In this document: positions 24,021 to 34,819 of the stretch, piece after piece
Layout of the letters: the number at the start of each line of letters is the position of its first letter
How positions within the stretch are numbered: position 1 is the first letter of the stretch
Source: Bemisia tabaci
Lineage: Eukaryota; Arthropoda; Insecta; Hemiptera; Aleyrodidae
Direction of reading: 5' to 3'
Assembly: GCF_918797505.1 (NCBI RefSeq)
Contig: NC_092794.1
Location: 71,771,345-71,835,344, forward strand
DNA: 64,000 nucleotides
Program-made: the position numbers and the translations under genes
The notes under the pieces: generated by a model
Databases searched by the model: none
What the model was told of the DNA's origin: nothing
Seen by the model: the letters and a program-made list of their open reading frames with translations, nothing else

Positions 24021-24129
24021 CAGGTCGATTGTTGAGTCGTTATCGAATGATCTCGATCGATAAATCCCTATCTTATCAATGCAATATATCGATCAAGGTC
24101 ATTCGATAACGATTCAACAATCGACCCGC
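24021..24129. repeat. Palindromic element
   Basis: CAGGTCGATTGTTGAGTCG and TTATCGAATGATCTCGATCG on the left are matched by CGATCAAGGTCATTCGATAA and CGATTCAACAATCGACC on the right, with GCAGGTC beyond. It forms one hairpin of about 105 nt with a loop of about 30. Confidence 0.65.
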
Positions 24130-24327
24130 AGGTCAGACATCAGCGTTTTAAGGATCAATTGACTTCAGCGAAATCAACGTCAACAAAAACCCCATCAGAA
24201 ACTGGTAACTGATAACTGGATACTGATATTGAAACAGCACTCTAATGCGATATTTTCTGTCTAAAAAAACCACGCCTTTATTACGATGAAATGCTTTGTT
24301 AAAATGGTTGAGTGCTTTAGTCTCCTG

Positions 24328-24496
24328 CAGGGACGTAGCTAGGAAATTTCTCGGGGGGGGGGGGGGCATGGGACCACCTCTCGTGGTGAAGAGAGCGGGG
24401 GGGGAATGGAGGATCCCGTTTTTCTGGGGGGGGGGGGGCACGAGATTTCTGGGGGGGTGCAGGCCCCCTCCCAGGACCCACCTAGCTACGCACATG
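24328..24496. mobile_element. hAT-like MITE with 8-bp TSD
   Basis: The element begins CAGGGACGTAGCTAGG and ends CCTAGCTACGCACATG. A perfect 8-bp direct repeat, GTCTCCTG, flanks it at 24320-24327 and 24497-24504. The 169-bp body contains three G runs of 7 to 14. An 8-bp target duplication with CA-G terminal sequences is typical of the hAT superfamily. It is non-coding; the open frame across the G runs encodes poly-glycine by composition. Confidence 0.85.
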
Positions 24497-24504
24497 GTCT
24501 CCTG

Positions 24505-25204
24505 ACAACAGAATTGCGATCTCAAAATTGGAGAAAAATGACGAGTGGCTGAAAAAATGGAACCAATTGATGCGATATATCGCATGCCGTTCTGCCACGA
24601 AATATGACGTTCATCGAATCACCTTAAGAACGCATCTCTGCTCGTTGAGGTAGATCATTTCATAGTGACTGTGATGGTTCCCTGGTGACGTCACTTAGTC
24701 TAGTGGCGCGGATTTTGGCGTGCGGTGGCAACGGGGGCGTATTTGCATGGCGGCGCGGAGGAATGTGGAACAGGCACATGTCACCGCGGCGGCGCGGCGT
24801 GGCTCGCGGCTTGCCCGGACAGATCTACAGATGTTTACACTCTCCGCCGAGCAAGGAATCAATAAATCAATCAATCAAGGGCCAATCAGCGCGCATCCCG
24901 GGATCCCGCGCCCGCCAGCGCTGTCACGCGCTGAACACTTGCTCCGCGTCACCCGCTCGCCGCTTTACACAACGGCGACACTTCCACCGCCACTCGCCCT
25001 TCCAGCATCCACCTTCCCACCGCCAGATTTAGCCGAAAAATCACATTTTTAGCGAGGGTGGCGCTCGGGGTGGGGGGGCGGGGGGTCCGCTCCGGGCTGG
25101 GGCGGGGGAGGTAGTGGGAGTGGGTGCGGGGGTGGAGGCAGAGACGGGAGCAGGAGAAGGAAATGGAGAAGGAGAAGAAGGAGTAGGAGAAGGAGATGTA
25201 CAAG
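24505..25204. other. CpG-rich patch, no gene recognised
   Basis: GC- and CpG-rich at 24700-25130 and strongly G-rich at 25050-25135. An unmethylated promoter-type patch is possible, but no exon, splice site pair or promoter motif can be supported. Confidence 0.3.
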
Positions 25205-25860
25205 GAGATGGAGATGGAGATGGAGATGGAGATGGAGATGGAGATGGAGATGGAGATGGAGATGGAGATGGAGATGGAGATGGAGATGGAGATGGAGATG
25301 GAGATGGAGATGGAGATGGAGATGGAGATGGAGATGGAGATGGAGATGGAGATGGAGATGGAGATGGAGATGGAGATGGAGATGGAGATGGAGATGGAGA
25401 TGGAGATGGAGAAGAAAATTGAGAAAGGGAAGTTGAAGGGGAAGGGGAAGGGGAAGGAGGAGGAGAAGGAGAAGGAGAAGGAGAAGGAGAAGGAGAAGGA
25501 GAAGGAGAAGGAGAAGGAGAAGGAGAAAGAGAAGGAGAAGGAGATGGAGATGGAGATGGAGATGGAGATGGAGATGGAGATGGAGATGGAGATGGAGATG
25601 GAGATGGAGATGGAGATGGAGATGGAGATGGAGATGGAGATGGAGATGGAGATGGAGATGGAGATGGAGATGGAGAAGGAAATGGAGAAAGGGAAGGTGA
25701 AGGGGAAGGAGAAGGAGGGGGAGAAGGAGAAGGAGGGGAAAAGGAGAAGGAGAAGGTGAAGGAAAGGAGAAGGAGAAAGGGAAGGTGAGGAAAGAGGAAG
25801 AGGAAGGGAAGGTGAGGGAGGGGGAAGAGGAAGAGGAAGGAGAAGGCGAAGGAGAAGGAG
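25205..25860. repeat. Hexanucleotide microsatellite (GGAGAT)n / (GGAGAA)n
   Basis: An almost perfect GGAGAT array runs from 25205 to 25412. A GGAGAA-rich block follows at about 25455-25540, then a second GGAGAT array at 25540-25674, then degenerate GGAGAA/GGGGAA to 25860. The plus strand is pure purine apart from the T of each unit. All frames stay open: they read as Gly-Asp, Glu-Met or Ile-Ser dipeptides depending on frame and strand, so the long frames are by-products of the repeat. Confidence 0.95.
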
Positions 25861-26419
25861 TATCCCTATGTATGTATCTCCAAGCAAATCTGGGAATTTA
25901 AAACCAAAATACTTGCACTTTTATGTTTGCCGAACTGACAACGATGGAACACTGCAAAACTACGGCTGTCAGGGCGCTATAGCCGCAACGAGCCCGGCTC
26001 CACAGCCTTATTATGCATTGCAAAGGTTGCCGTACTTCGGGGAGTCCCAGAGCGTATCCACCGGAATCTACAAGAAGTCTCGATAAAAATTTACAACGAT
26101 TGCGCACAAAGCGGCAACGTGAGGGTTTGATTAATTCCCCGCCCCGACGAGTAAACATTGGATCGGGATTTCAGGAGTCGGCACCTCTCCGGCAAATATC
26201 AAGGTGCTTCGTTGCGCTGGGAAAAATGCAATCCTCACAGAGATCAGTGAAACCTACTCCGGCGAAAACGGCCAATCTATGCACAGCAAACCGGCCTGGC
26301 TGAGGATTGACCTGCTGTGAGATGGACCGAGCAGGACTGATCCCAAGGACATCATTATTGCAAGGACTGATCACTGTTGATCAGCTGAATGACAAACGAG
26401 GAGGACTAACTATTGGCGT
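25861..26419. other. No recognisable feature
   Basis: Overlapping frames on both strands at 25868-26374 lack a recognisable domain. Confidence 0.4.
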
Positions 26420-26520
26420 CCTATGGAAGAACGCCGTAAGAGCATTTGCACGTTGCCAAATTTCCGGATGAAATATTTATTTTTGAGGAAAACTACAACA
26501 TTTTCCCTGGAAATCCTGGT
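26420..26520. mobile_element. F1 MITE, left part only
   Basis: GGAAGAACGCCGTAAGAGC and ACGTTGCCAAATTTCCGGATG match the left F1 arm, and TTTTGAGGAAAACTAC the next segment. The right arm is absent. The copy stops close to the inverted repeat that starts at 26529, which may have replaced it. Confidence 0.55.
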
Positions 26521-26528
26521 ATCAATTG

Positions 26529-26780
26529 AGGCACTGGATGCGAAAAAGGCACTTCTCGGTTGCAGTGTTTCAGAGTCTCCTCTAATATTTCATTCATTGT
26601 AAGGAAAGTGAATGCATCCATTTCACTAAAAATTCTAATGAATGTTCATTAGAATTCTACAATTTTCTATGAAAAGAATTCTGGAAAAATCACCCATTAA
26701 AGTGTTCTCCACGGGATTAATTGGCAACAGGGATTCTGAAACACCACAATAGAAAAGTGCTCTTTTCGCATCCAGTGCCT
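26529..26780. repeat. Inverted-repeat element, probable MITE
   Basis: AGGCACTGGATGCGAAAAAG and GTTTCAGAGTC on the left are matched by GATTCTGAAAC and CTTTTCGCATCCAGTGCCT on the right. The 252-bp length and end spacing are MITE-like. Near the centre, ATTCATTAGAATTCT and TTCTAATGAATGTTC form a second hairpin. Confidence 0.7.
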
Positions 26781-26815
26781 AAATTACTCATTATCTTGAG
26801 TTTTTACGAACCATT

Positions 26816-26973
26816 GGCGGATCCAACATTTTGGCAACATTGTTTTTCCCCATTTAAACCCATAGGAATGTATCGATTCTCGAAGGGGCTAGGTAGGCGC
26901 TCTGACAAGAATCGATGATTTAACTTAGGTTTAAACGGAGGGAATCCGGTATTGTCGAATTGCTGGATCCGCC
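26816..26973. mobile_element. F6 MITE copy
   Basis: Begins GGCGGATCCAACATTTTGGC and ends TTGTCGAATTGCTGGATCC followed by GCC, with GAATGTATCGATTCTCG and GAATCGATGATTTAAC in the middle. Length 158 bp. Confidence 0.7.
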
Positions 26974-27263
26974 TTTGTTGTGAACAAAGGTCCCTCCTCC
27001 CGCGGTGCACCACAAATTATGAAAAGTATCCGAAAACTTAAAAGAAAAAAAATTCATGTTAGTAACATAGTGTTTAATTAGGAGAAACTTTGGATAATAA
27101 TGTACCGACAGTTCAGTGGTCCGTCTTGACTGTAAGGGCCTAGCCAAAAAGTTCCAGGTGCTAACGAGATTTTACGACACTCGGCAGGAAAACCGCTCTC
27201 ACCTCTCCTGAAAAGTTTTTAAGGAGGTCGATAGAGAAGTGAATAGGAAGCTTTCGAGTATTG

Positions 27264-27518
27264 TATGAGGGGCCTAGTGGACAAGGCACACACGTGCAGT
27301 TTTTGAAAAAAACTGAGATACTAATGATTCCAAGAAAGACTAGTCTTCATGCATATACTGTGAAAAGTTCGCTCCTAAATTCCAAGTTTTAAGCATCTAA
27401 AAGTCAGTTAAAACTTTCTTTCCGGCATAAGGATCCATGTCATTTCGAAACTTCAAACACGCATTTCTCGAAATAGCAAAAACTGCACTTATGCGCCTTG
27501 TCCTCCAAGCCCCTCATA
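27264..27518. repeat. Inverted-repeat element, probable MITE
   Basis: TATGAGGGGCCTAGTGGACA, AGGCACACACGTGCAGTTTT on the left are matched by AACTGCACTTATGCGCC and TTGTCCTCCAAGCCCCTCATA on the right. Length 255 bp. One arm is also present alone at 20035-20066, so this is a dispersed family. Confidence 0.65.
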
Positions 27519-28141
27519 AACCGCTATTAGGAAAAGAGTCCGTGAGTTCACTGTTATGATGCGTCATAAGTAGAGAAGGAGGCAAAATATACGAAATGTT
27601 CTCATTCTCTCAAGAGAATCAACGTTGTGTGTCGATTCAACAGGAGATGCCTATTTTGCTCTACCTTAAATTCTGCCTGCTGCACTCTCGAGGGGTGAGG
27701 CTATGATTCATGTTTCAAAATGTACGGTAAATTGTATGACGTGGGGTTAAAAAATATAAAGAATCAAAAGTTGTAAGAGTTGAAAACTGCTGGATTAGCG
27801 GATACGGGAAATTGGAGCACGAAAGACCAGTCTTGCGAGTAGCAGGAATCATTTGGGGGTAATCAGTCTGCGTTCAGGAAAGTGAGTGTCCGAGATGCGA
27901 AGGATGAAAACTTGATTCAAGGGAGAGGGAACAACCGGGAAGACAGAGTGGGAGGGAAAGGGAGCAAAAATTAACAAGGTATGATTTAGAACATATTCGA
28001 AACGAGGTGCTGACTGGAGAAAAAAACTCCGACCCAAGGCTGACGATGGAGCGGCCTGAGATTGCCAGTTTGTGAAGAATTTTAGAAAAAATTCAGATGC
28101 CCCATCCCTCAACATGTAGCCTAAAAACGTTTAAAAATCCC
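27519..28141. other. No recognisable feature
   Basis: Mixed DNA; no gene or repeat was recognised. Confidence 0.4.
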
Positions 28142-28190
28142 ATTTCGACCAATAGGATCGCTCTATACTCCTTTTGTCATCTTTTTCCAT
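28142..28190. mobile_element. F7 MITE fragment
   Basis: ACCAATAGGATCGCTCTATA and CTCCTTTTGTCATC match the right-hand inner part of F7. Both ends are missing. Confidence 0.5.
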
Positions 28191-28246
28191 TGGCCCGTCG
28201 AATCGTCTTTAGCGATTCACCGCGATTACGAGCCGCGTTATAGAAT

Positions 28247-28746
28247 TGGACGTATTTATGCTAAAAGGAACTATGTGCCACGTGAGAACTATGCACACTG
28301 AAAAAAAAAATATCGGTGTATTTACTAAAAAAAGGGTAAAATTACAAGAATTCAGGGTTCTATTTGATCCCAGTTTTTTCTTGGTAAAATTGCCATTTAT
28401 GGAATTGGTAATTTTACCGAGATATCTCGGTAAAATTATTGAACTTTCTCCGTAATTTTACTGGACCTTGGTAAAAACGCCAATATTTTTCATCGACTAT
28501 GGTAGAATTACCAAGATAAAATGGCAAAGTTACCGGGAATTGATTACCAATAAAAGTGGTATTCTTACCTGAAAAAAAAAAAAACAGTAAAAATACCGGT
28601 TTTTAGGTAAGTTTACTAGTCTGTCTTGGGAAAATACCAATAATTCGTAAAAAAGCGAGATGGTAAAGGTACCAACAGACCTTGGTAAAAACGCCGAGAA
28701 TTTTTTTTCAGTGCACATAGTTCCTATTTACATAAACACGCGTCCA
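28247..28746. mobile_element. F5 MITE interrupted by an F4 MITE
   Basis: The outer ends are TGGACGTATTTATGCTAAAA with GGAACTATGTGCC on the left and CACATAGTTCC, then ACGCGTCCA, on the right. Removing the inner element at 28297-28712 and one copy of GCAC leaves a short F5 hairpin similar to 51687-51767. This fixes the order of events: F5 first, F4 second. Confidence 0.8.
28297..28712. mobile_element. F4 MITE copy with exact 4-bp TSD GCAC
   Basis: Starts ACTGAAAAAAAAAATATCGG and ends CCGAGAATTTTTTTTCAGT, 416 bp. GCAC flanks it at 28293-28296 and 28713-28716. Because the target is the recognisable F5 hairpin, the boundaries and the 4-bp duplication are secure. ACTG ends (CACTG if the last TSD base is counted) with a 4-bp duplication recall the Chapaev-type DNA transposons; that assignment is inference. 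Confidence 0.85.
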
Positions 28747-30227
28747 ATCACAGTTCATCCTTGAAAATTAGCCCACAGCTCTTGAAAAGCGGCCATAGCG
28801 TAAAAATCATCGTGTAAGTCCAAGTGAGTCCTTTAGAAAATCTTGATCGTCGGAAATTCAAAACCTTTTGTGCCATCAGTTGTTGGTGAAATTGTAAAAA
28901 GTTTGTAAATTATAACATTGGAAATAAATATATAAATTGAGAGACATTTGCGGTACGGATTTGATTATGGTAACCATCTGTATTTACTTTATCCTTCCTT
29001 CTTTTAGTTTTCTCACAATTTCTATAAAGTCGTGCTTTTCTTTCCCCATAACGGGATTTCAGCTGAGAGTGCTTGAAGTGCTTGTATACATATTCTCTAT
29101 CTAATTTGTGTCACCAGCAGCCTCTTTCTTATTCCTTAAAATTATCTATATTCTTAAACCTCCAAAATTTCTACTGTATTTCCTTATTTTATACAGAAAT
29201 AGGCATGCGTATGACCATTGCCTTGACATGCCACCCCTCTCATCGAAAGGGAAGTATTACCACTGCGTTTTTTAGTTTCATTTTTGTATAGTTTACGTGG
29301 CAACGCTGCAGGGCACAGTTCCAGAGAGCACCTCTAAGGAGGTACGCTGCGGTTGTTTACTTTCAAAGTAGCAGGTATTATACGGGTCTATATAGATATA
29401 TTTATTTATTTATCTACCTATATTTCTAGTTGGCGGGAAGATTTGTAGCAGTTGAAACGGTAATTATAGGTTTGGTGGACTAGCTGAAGCTCTCCTATTA
29501 CCTGACTGGTTTTGCCGCAAACCAATTTCGAGTGAGTCAGTGCTTACTATGCCCAACACCAAACCTCCTCCCAGGGGTCGCTAACTTCGGTGCCGTATTA
29601 AGGGCCAAATTGAGTGGTGCCTCGAAGAAAGGCGTATGTACCGTGGAGATCTTATGCACTCGTGCTCTTTCTCAAACAGGGTGTTCAATTGTCTCGTATT
29701 GGCCGCGTAATTGATAAACGTTAGCACACACGGCGATCCGAATCTGAATGGAATTCCTGGGATTTTTAATTTTCCCCTTTTCCACCTTTTCCTCCACGGC
29801 CCACCTCCTCCGGTTTCCGATTCTACCCAGTAATTATACGCGCACTCACATTGTTTCGGAAGAATCCGCCTCCTTTGACGTTTCACATCAACGCCTGATT
29901 GCCGGTGAAAATACCTCAATAAGTGGGGCCTCGTTACAGCTCCAGCCACAATTTGGCTAAAAAGTAGCTTTGAACCTCTTACATCCTGGCGTTCCGTCCC
30001 TCCCCGCTCGGATATTTACTTAAACATTATGGACGAGTTATTTATGGGGATAATGGCAAGCGGACCTACCGCGCTCTCACCGCACCGCATGGGAAATAGA
30101 TCCACCGTGGTTATTATTGGTCAGTTGCTCATCAAATAATTTGTGGTCCTTACTTTAGGGACCAAGAGATGATACAATTTGGCGCAGATTTATAGATTGA
30201 TGAACGAACAGGTGAAAATCTTCAAAT
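28747..30227. other. No recognisable feature
   Basis: About 1.5 kb without a recognised repeat or gene. TATTTATTTATTTATC at 29398-29413 is a short tetranucleotide run. An open frame at 29581-29949 (minus) has no recognisable domain. Confidence 0.4.
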
Positions 30228-30558
30228 TGGACATATTTCTGCTTAAAGGAACCAGATACTGGTGGGAAAGAAGAGGTGTGCTCGTTAGTCGGGGGCCGTG
30301 AGAATGAATGGGAATTATTAAGTGCCAGTGACGTCAGTGGCAACGAAACCGTCTCAGTTGTCGCTTTTGATTTCATGAGCCCTGTTCACAACGCTCCTTG
30401 GCCATGCCCACGGCTCACGAGTGTCGCATTCAGTTGGCACTTAGTTCCGTTTGACAGAGTGTAAAATCCCGCTTTTCCATTGTTTCATAGGCAGCTTTCT
30501 ACAGCACACTCCATTTTTTCCGACTCGTCTATAGTACCGTTTGGCAGAAGTACGTCCA
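30228..30558. mobile_element. F5 MITE copy, 331 bp
   Basis: The left end is TGGACATATTTCTGCTTAAA with GGAACCAGATAC; the right end is GTACCGTTTGGCAGAAGTAC followed by GTCCA. An internal right-arm-like segment, GGCACTTAGTTCCGTTTGAC, lies at 30439. The interior shares GGGCCGTGAGAATGAATGGG with the fragment at 18177. Confidence 0.65.
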
Positions 30559-31283
30559 ATTGAAGGGGCTTTTGAAGGAGCGAATTTACGAGCAAGCGAG
30601 GGTTTGTTTCTTAAGGCCGTACCGGGGCGCACGGGCCGACCCGGAGTTGATTGGTGGACTCGTCTTTGCCAGTATTGCGCAGTGTTCCAGGAGAATCGGT
30701 CGTATCCAACAGAGTATTCCATACAAATTTTGAGAGATATTTTGCGATGTAGGAAGAAAACGATCATGATTTTCATGATTATGGAGCAAAATTACGCCCA
30801 CCAAAAAAAAAATAAATAAATAATAAATTTAAAAAAAAATTTAAAAAAAAAATGAAAACATCCCGCCACATGTAAAACATGGCACGTTCAATTTTCAGTA
30901 TTCCTAGCTAATATCTCGTAAATCTTTTTTCTCGGTGAATGCTTGTATATTTTACGATGGAATTTTGATAATTTCGAGTTAAAGCCGCTGTTTGCATTCT
31001 TATACGACACGTTACGTGTATACCGAGCGAAACATGAAGCACACCTCGGTGAACTTCAGTTTGATACAACCTTGAAGTTTCCAGAGAGGCGTTTTCCGAG
31101 CAAGGTTCCATACGCAGAGCAAAAGGTCTTTAGGCTAAATGTCGCTCCAAGCCCAAGTAGCTCAATGCCTTTGAGCGCGTCATTGCAGTATCGCTTTACC
31201 CAGTAGCCCACTCGCAACACAGCCCACCGCACCACCATTCATCGCAAAATGACGCTGCCTCTGCCTTGTTGGGTCACGCTACA
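30559..31283. other. No recognisable feature
   Basis: An A-rich stretch lies at 30800-30855. No gene or repeat family was recognised. Confidence 0.4.
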
Positions 31284-31420
31284 CTGCTGTGCTAAGGAAA
31301 AAGAAAGACGCCGTATGAACTTTCAGACGTTGCTAAATTCCCTGTTATAAAATGCGAATTTTTTGGTAAATTGTGGGTATTTTTCATCCAATGCTTCAGG
31401 CAACTTTGTTCGCACTTTCA
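31284..31420. mobile_element. F1 MITE, left part only
   Basis: CTGCTGTGCTAAGGAAAAAG, CGCCGTATGAACTTTCAGAC and GTTGCTAAATTCCC match the left F1 arm. The right arm is missing, so the copy is truncated somewhere near 31420. Confidence 0.6.
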
Positions 31421-31881
31421 GTATTCTCCGTAAATAACAAGGATAACACCGAATCACCACCATTCAGTTGTTAAATTTTTACTTCAAGTACGTTTTCTTC
31501 CCTTGCCTATTTATTTATTTATTTTTTTTATGTTTTTTTTTTTTTTTTTTTTGTGTCGCACTAGGTAGTTTTAAAATAAAACTCTCTCTCTTAACATACT
31601 TAGAATTTGCTCCATTTAAATTGTGGAAAGCGTGTAGAGCGGTAGGAAATTTGAATCCACCGTCTGATTTTGATACAGATTTTATTTCGATTCCACGTTC
31701 AAATTGAAAGATTACGTTTGCGATATGTGTTTCTATCGGTCTGCGGTTCAGGTAAATGAGCTTGTATGTTTACAACTAGCATTTTGAAAAAATCTAAGCC
31801 CTTTTCTTTCAGATCGTAAGTAACGAACGTTCCTTCAACTCATAACAACGCGAAGAACAATGGAAGAATTTAGGAAGTTGG
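31421..31881. other. No recognisable feature
   Basis: T-rich at 31495-31553, with a T run of about 20. No gene was recognised. Confidence 0.4.
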
Positions 31882-32346
31882 GTTCGGGCCCAACATGCAA
31901 CTATTCGAACTCCACGGTAGGCCGGGTTGCATACGCTCGATTTTGCGGGCGAAATGTGAGATCTGTTAACGGCTTACGCGCGCTCGCGATGTACGGCTTT
32001 CGCGATTTCCTCTAGCGTATGCCGCCGGACCTATTGCGGAGTTTATAGCTGCATGACGTGTCCAAACTCACTTTGGTGTATTCTTCCGTTGTTTTAAGCT
32101 CTGTGTATTATTCTAATATCGAGTTCGTCTTTCGGGAAGCATCTCTTTTGTTAATATCGCCTTACAAATCTGTGCGAATGGAGCGCCATAATAGTTGATT
32201 AAAATACACGTCACGCTCAAGATTAACAATTTCACCTGTACCCTACCGCGAAGATCGTGAGCAGATCTCAGATTTTGCCTGCAAAATTGAACATATGCAA
32301 CCCGGCACACCGTGGAGTTAAAATAGTTGCATGGTGGATCCAAACC
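31882..32346. repeat. Inverted repeat with ~85-bp arms
   Basis: The left arm (31882-31965) carries ATGCAACTATT, CTCCACGGT, GCCGGGTTGCATA, ATTTTGCGGGC and GTGAGATCTG. The right arm (32261-32346) carries the complements: CAGATCTCAGATTTTGCC, ATATGCAACCCGGC, CACCGTGGAGTT and ATAGTTGCAT. About 295 bp separate the arms. It may be a MITE or the ends of a larger decayed transposon. No target-site duplication was identified. Confidence 0.65.
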
Positions 32347-32366
32347 CAAATGTGTGGCGTAGCTCA

Positions 32367-32555
32367 GGGGGGGGGGGGGGGGGGGGGGTAGAGCGTCGCA
32401 AGTGCTGGTGCAGACGCAAGGCGTCGCAAGAGCAGATGCAGACACGCGTCGCGACTACTGTGCAGACGATGGCGTCGCTAGAGCAATGCAGACGCAGGGC
32501 GTCGCAAGTGCAGAGCTGACACTCGTCGCAACGGCAGTGCAGACACAAACGGGAT
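32367..32555. repeat. 22-G run and GCAGACGC/GTCGCAA minisatellite
   Basis: A run of about 22 G ends at 32388, directly after GTGGCGTAGCTCA, a sequence resembling the ends of hAT-like elements. From 32393 to 32555 the words GGCGTCGC, AGAGCA and GCAGACGC alternate in units of roughly 30-40 bp. The array keeps long frames open on both strands by composition. Confidence 0.65.
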
Positions 32556-34562
32556 AGACGCGAAGAATCGAAGACCAAAGAAGAACCAAAATGGTTGATG
32601 AGATATGATGTCTATTACTGACCGCTACAAAGGGCACACAATTCGTACAGGTTTTGACTCTGGGTTGATGGGATGAGGAGCGGACAAGTGCCGCTCGATC
32701 GCCAGTCTCTCCAAGAATCCGGTGAGACCCTGGAGCCACAGGGATGAGAAGCGGCCCACGGCCAGCTCCGTTTTACGCTCCGCGCTCTATTGGAATGCCG
32801 AGTTTATCTTTTAGAAAGGAGTCACAGTTGTTTTTTTTCGCGACGCTCTGTGACGTAATGTATTTTCTCGGTTAACTGAGGAGCCTAGAGGCTGCTATAT
32901 TCTCGGACGATTCCAATTCCAAAGAGAGTAAAGGAAAATGGCAAAATGAATTTTATACAGAAAATCGTTTTATCTTAATTAATTTATCAAACTGGGATAA
33001 TACTTATTCCGCTTCACTTGGCTATGACTAGAGCCTGCAATATTAGTTCATTATTGGAAAATGCCATAATGTTTAATCATTTTCTCATGATCATACCATT
33101 TTTTTTTCTTTTTTTCTTCTTTTTTTTTCAGACAAGCAGTGACACAAGTCACTAGAGGTCAGTAGTAGTAGTTAGTAGTTTTTAAAAAAATAATTCTCCT
33201 TTATCGTGGCCAGCAATTAAGAGAAGTCATAGATAGGAAATCGAAATAAGAACGTTGTGTTTTTCATTAATATTTAGCTGAACATTGAAGGGGCAACGCC
33301 ATTTAGGTAACAAAATAATATAATTACCTCTGATGGTCTTGTGAAACAATAGTGTAATAAAAGTCGTCCCGTGCTCGTAAAAACATATGCACACAAACAT
33401 GTCAAACCGTAAAATTTCCTATTTATAACCGTGCATTTCATAATAAGTTGTGGCACTCCAGGAGTCATGACTGTTACATTACGGCATCGAATACAAAGAT
33501 CCAAGTCTCAGTATCTACACTCAGGACGAAGAGTGCTTGCTGTATAAGTAACGCTTGATACGCTAAAACCCTCCGAACTGCCCACTCAAAGTACTAAAAG
33601 AAAATATAAAATCTACTTCTAGTGAAGTTAAAATCAGGTGTTTCTTGAAGCCACTCCGAAAAATCCCAGATAAACATTTGGAGGTCATAAAACCCTTTAG
33701 GGTAGGTTTCCTGTCAATTTATCGTTAAGCTAAACGTACTGACGATTGTCGCCTTATACCGGCTTTGTCTGCAAACGGCAGCCTATACAATTCTTTTCGA
33801 CAGCCATCGGTGAATGATGTTTAGTTGTATTGTATCACGTTAATCAAAATTTCATGGCAAAATATAAAAATGCACTTTTGAAACATTTAGGGTTCTGAGG
33901 TTTGAATCAAACTCTAACAAAACTGCGCCGTAAGAGATCTCGGAGTGAAATCTGGAGTGCCTTTCACTCCGAAGTCTTTTTCGTCCCCCGAAAAAGTCCT
34001 AGTGTAAAAAAGAGAAAGAAAAAAATCCGTTCCGTGAAAGAAAAATTTACTCCTCAAAGAGAGTAAATTCTTCTCCCCACTCATATTTCCTCCGGTTGTA
34101 TGGAGCAATACCCTCGTAAGTTCCGCAGCGGACAGCACTCTAGATTTTACCCTATGATTTTTAACATTGTGATGAACAACTCGCCGTTGAGCTCGAGTGA
34201 TAGAAGAGCATTATAACGTGAAAATGCGTATTACAAAAAGGTTATCTTAAACGACGATTTTTACTATGGACCCTACACTATGACCTATTGTCGATAGGTA
34301 GAACCTTTTACTTTCGGAGATTCAACACTTCCTCAAGGACAATCATAAAGGAGCACCCTTTCCCAGCTGTTGACCTACCAGTTATCTAATCGGTGAGTGA
34401 TGAGCTTCGGGTGAAGTATAATGAGCCAAACAAGTTTCCCAAACTTCGGTTTGTTTGAGAAACGAAATTCTCAACAAGTTGTGAAGGATCGACCTAGTAA
34501 GTTGGTCGACAGTTGAATGTTGGAGTCTGGAAATTAAAAGCTTCCACCATTGCTAAGATACC
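32556..34562. other. No recognisable gene or repeat
   Basis: About 2 kb of mostly AT-rich unique DNA. A pyrimidine tract ending in CAG at 33100-33132 looks like a splice acceptor but has no supporting exon. No repeat family was found. Confidence 0.4.
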
Positions 34563-34566
34563 AGTG

Positions 34567-34815
34567 CTACCGTGTTAAGGAGGAACGTCGTATGAACACT
34601 CGAGAATTGCCAAATTTCCATTGATAAAACATGAGTTTCTGACATCATTCATGCATATTTTTCCTTGAAATTTTTAGATATTTTAGATTGAACTGCGTGC
34701 AAAATGGTTTGAAAATTTTGGTAAACAAAATTCGCAATTTTCCCAGTAAAATCGGTTTTTATCGGAGGAAATTCGACAGCTTCTGGAGGCTCATACGGCG
34801 TTCTTCCTTAGTAAG
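34567..34815. mobile_element. F1 MITE copy, TSD AGTG
   Basis: Starts CTACCGTGTTAAGGAGGAAC and ends GTTCTTCCTTAGTAAG, 249 bp. AGTG flanks it at 34563-34566 and 34816-34819. The ends have several substitutions, including loss of the CACGG core on the right, although the target duplication is intact. Confidence 0.78.
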
Positions 34816-34819
34816 AGTG

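Noticed and set aside
24949..25887. 312-codon minus-strand frame of Ser-Ile and Ser-Phe dipeptides
   Set aside because: The hexanucleotide array keeps every frame open; the peptide is a product of the repeat unit.
33095..33132. Splice acceptor-like pyrimidine tract ending in CAG
   Set aside because: No credible exon follows and T-rich tracts are common in this window.
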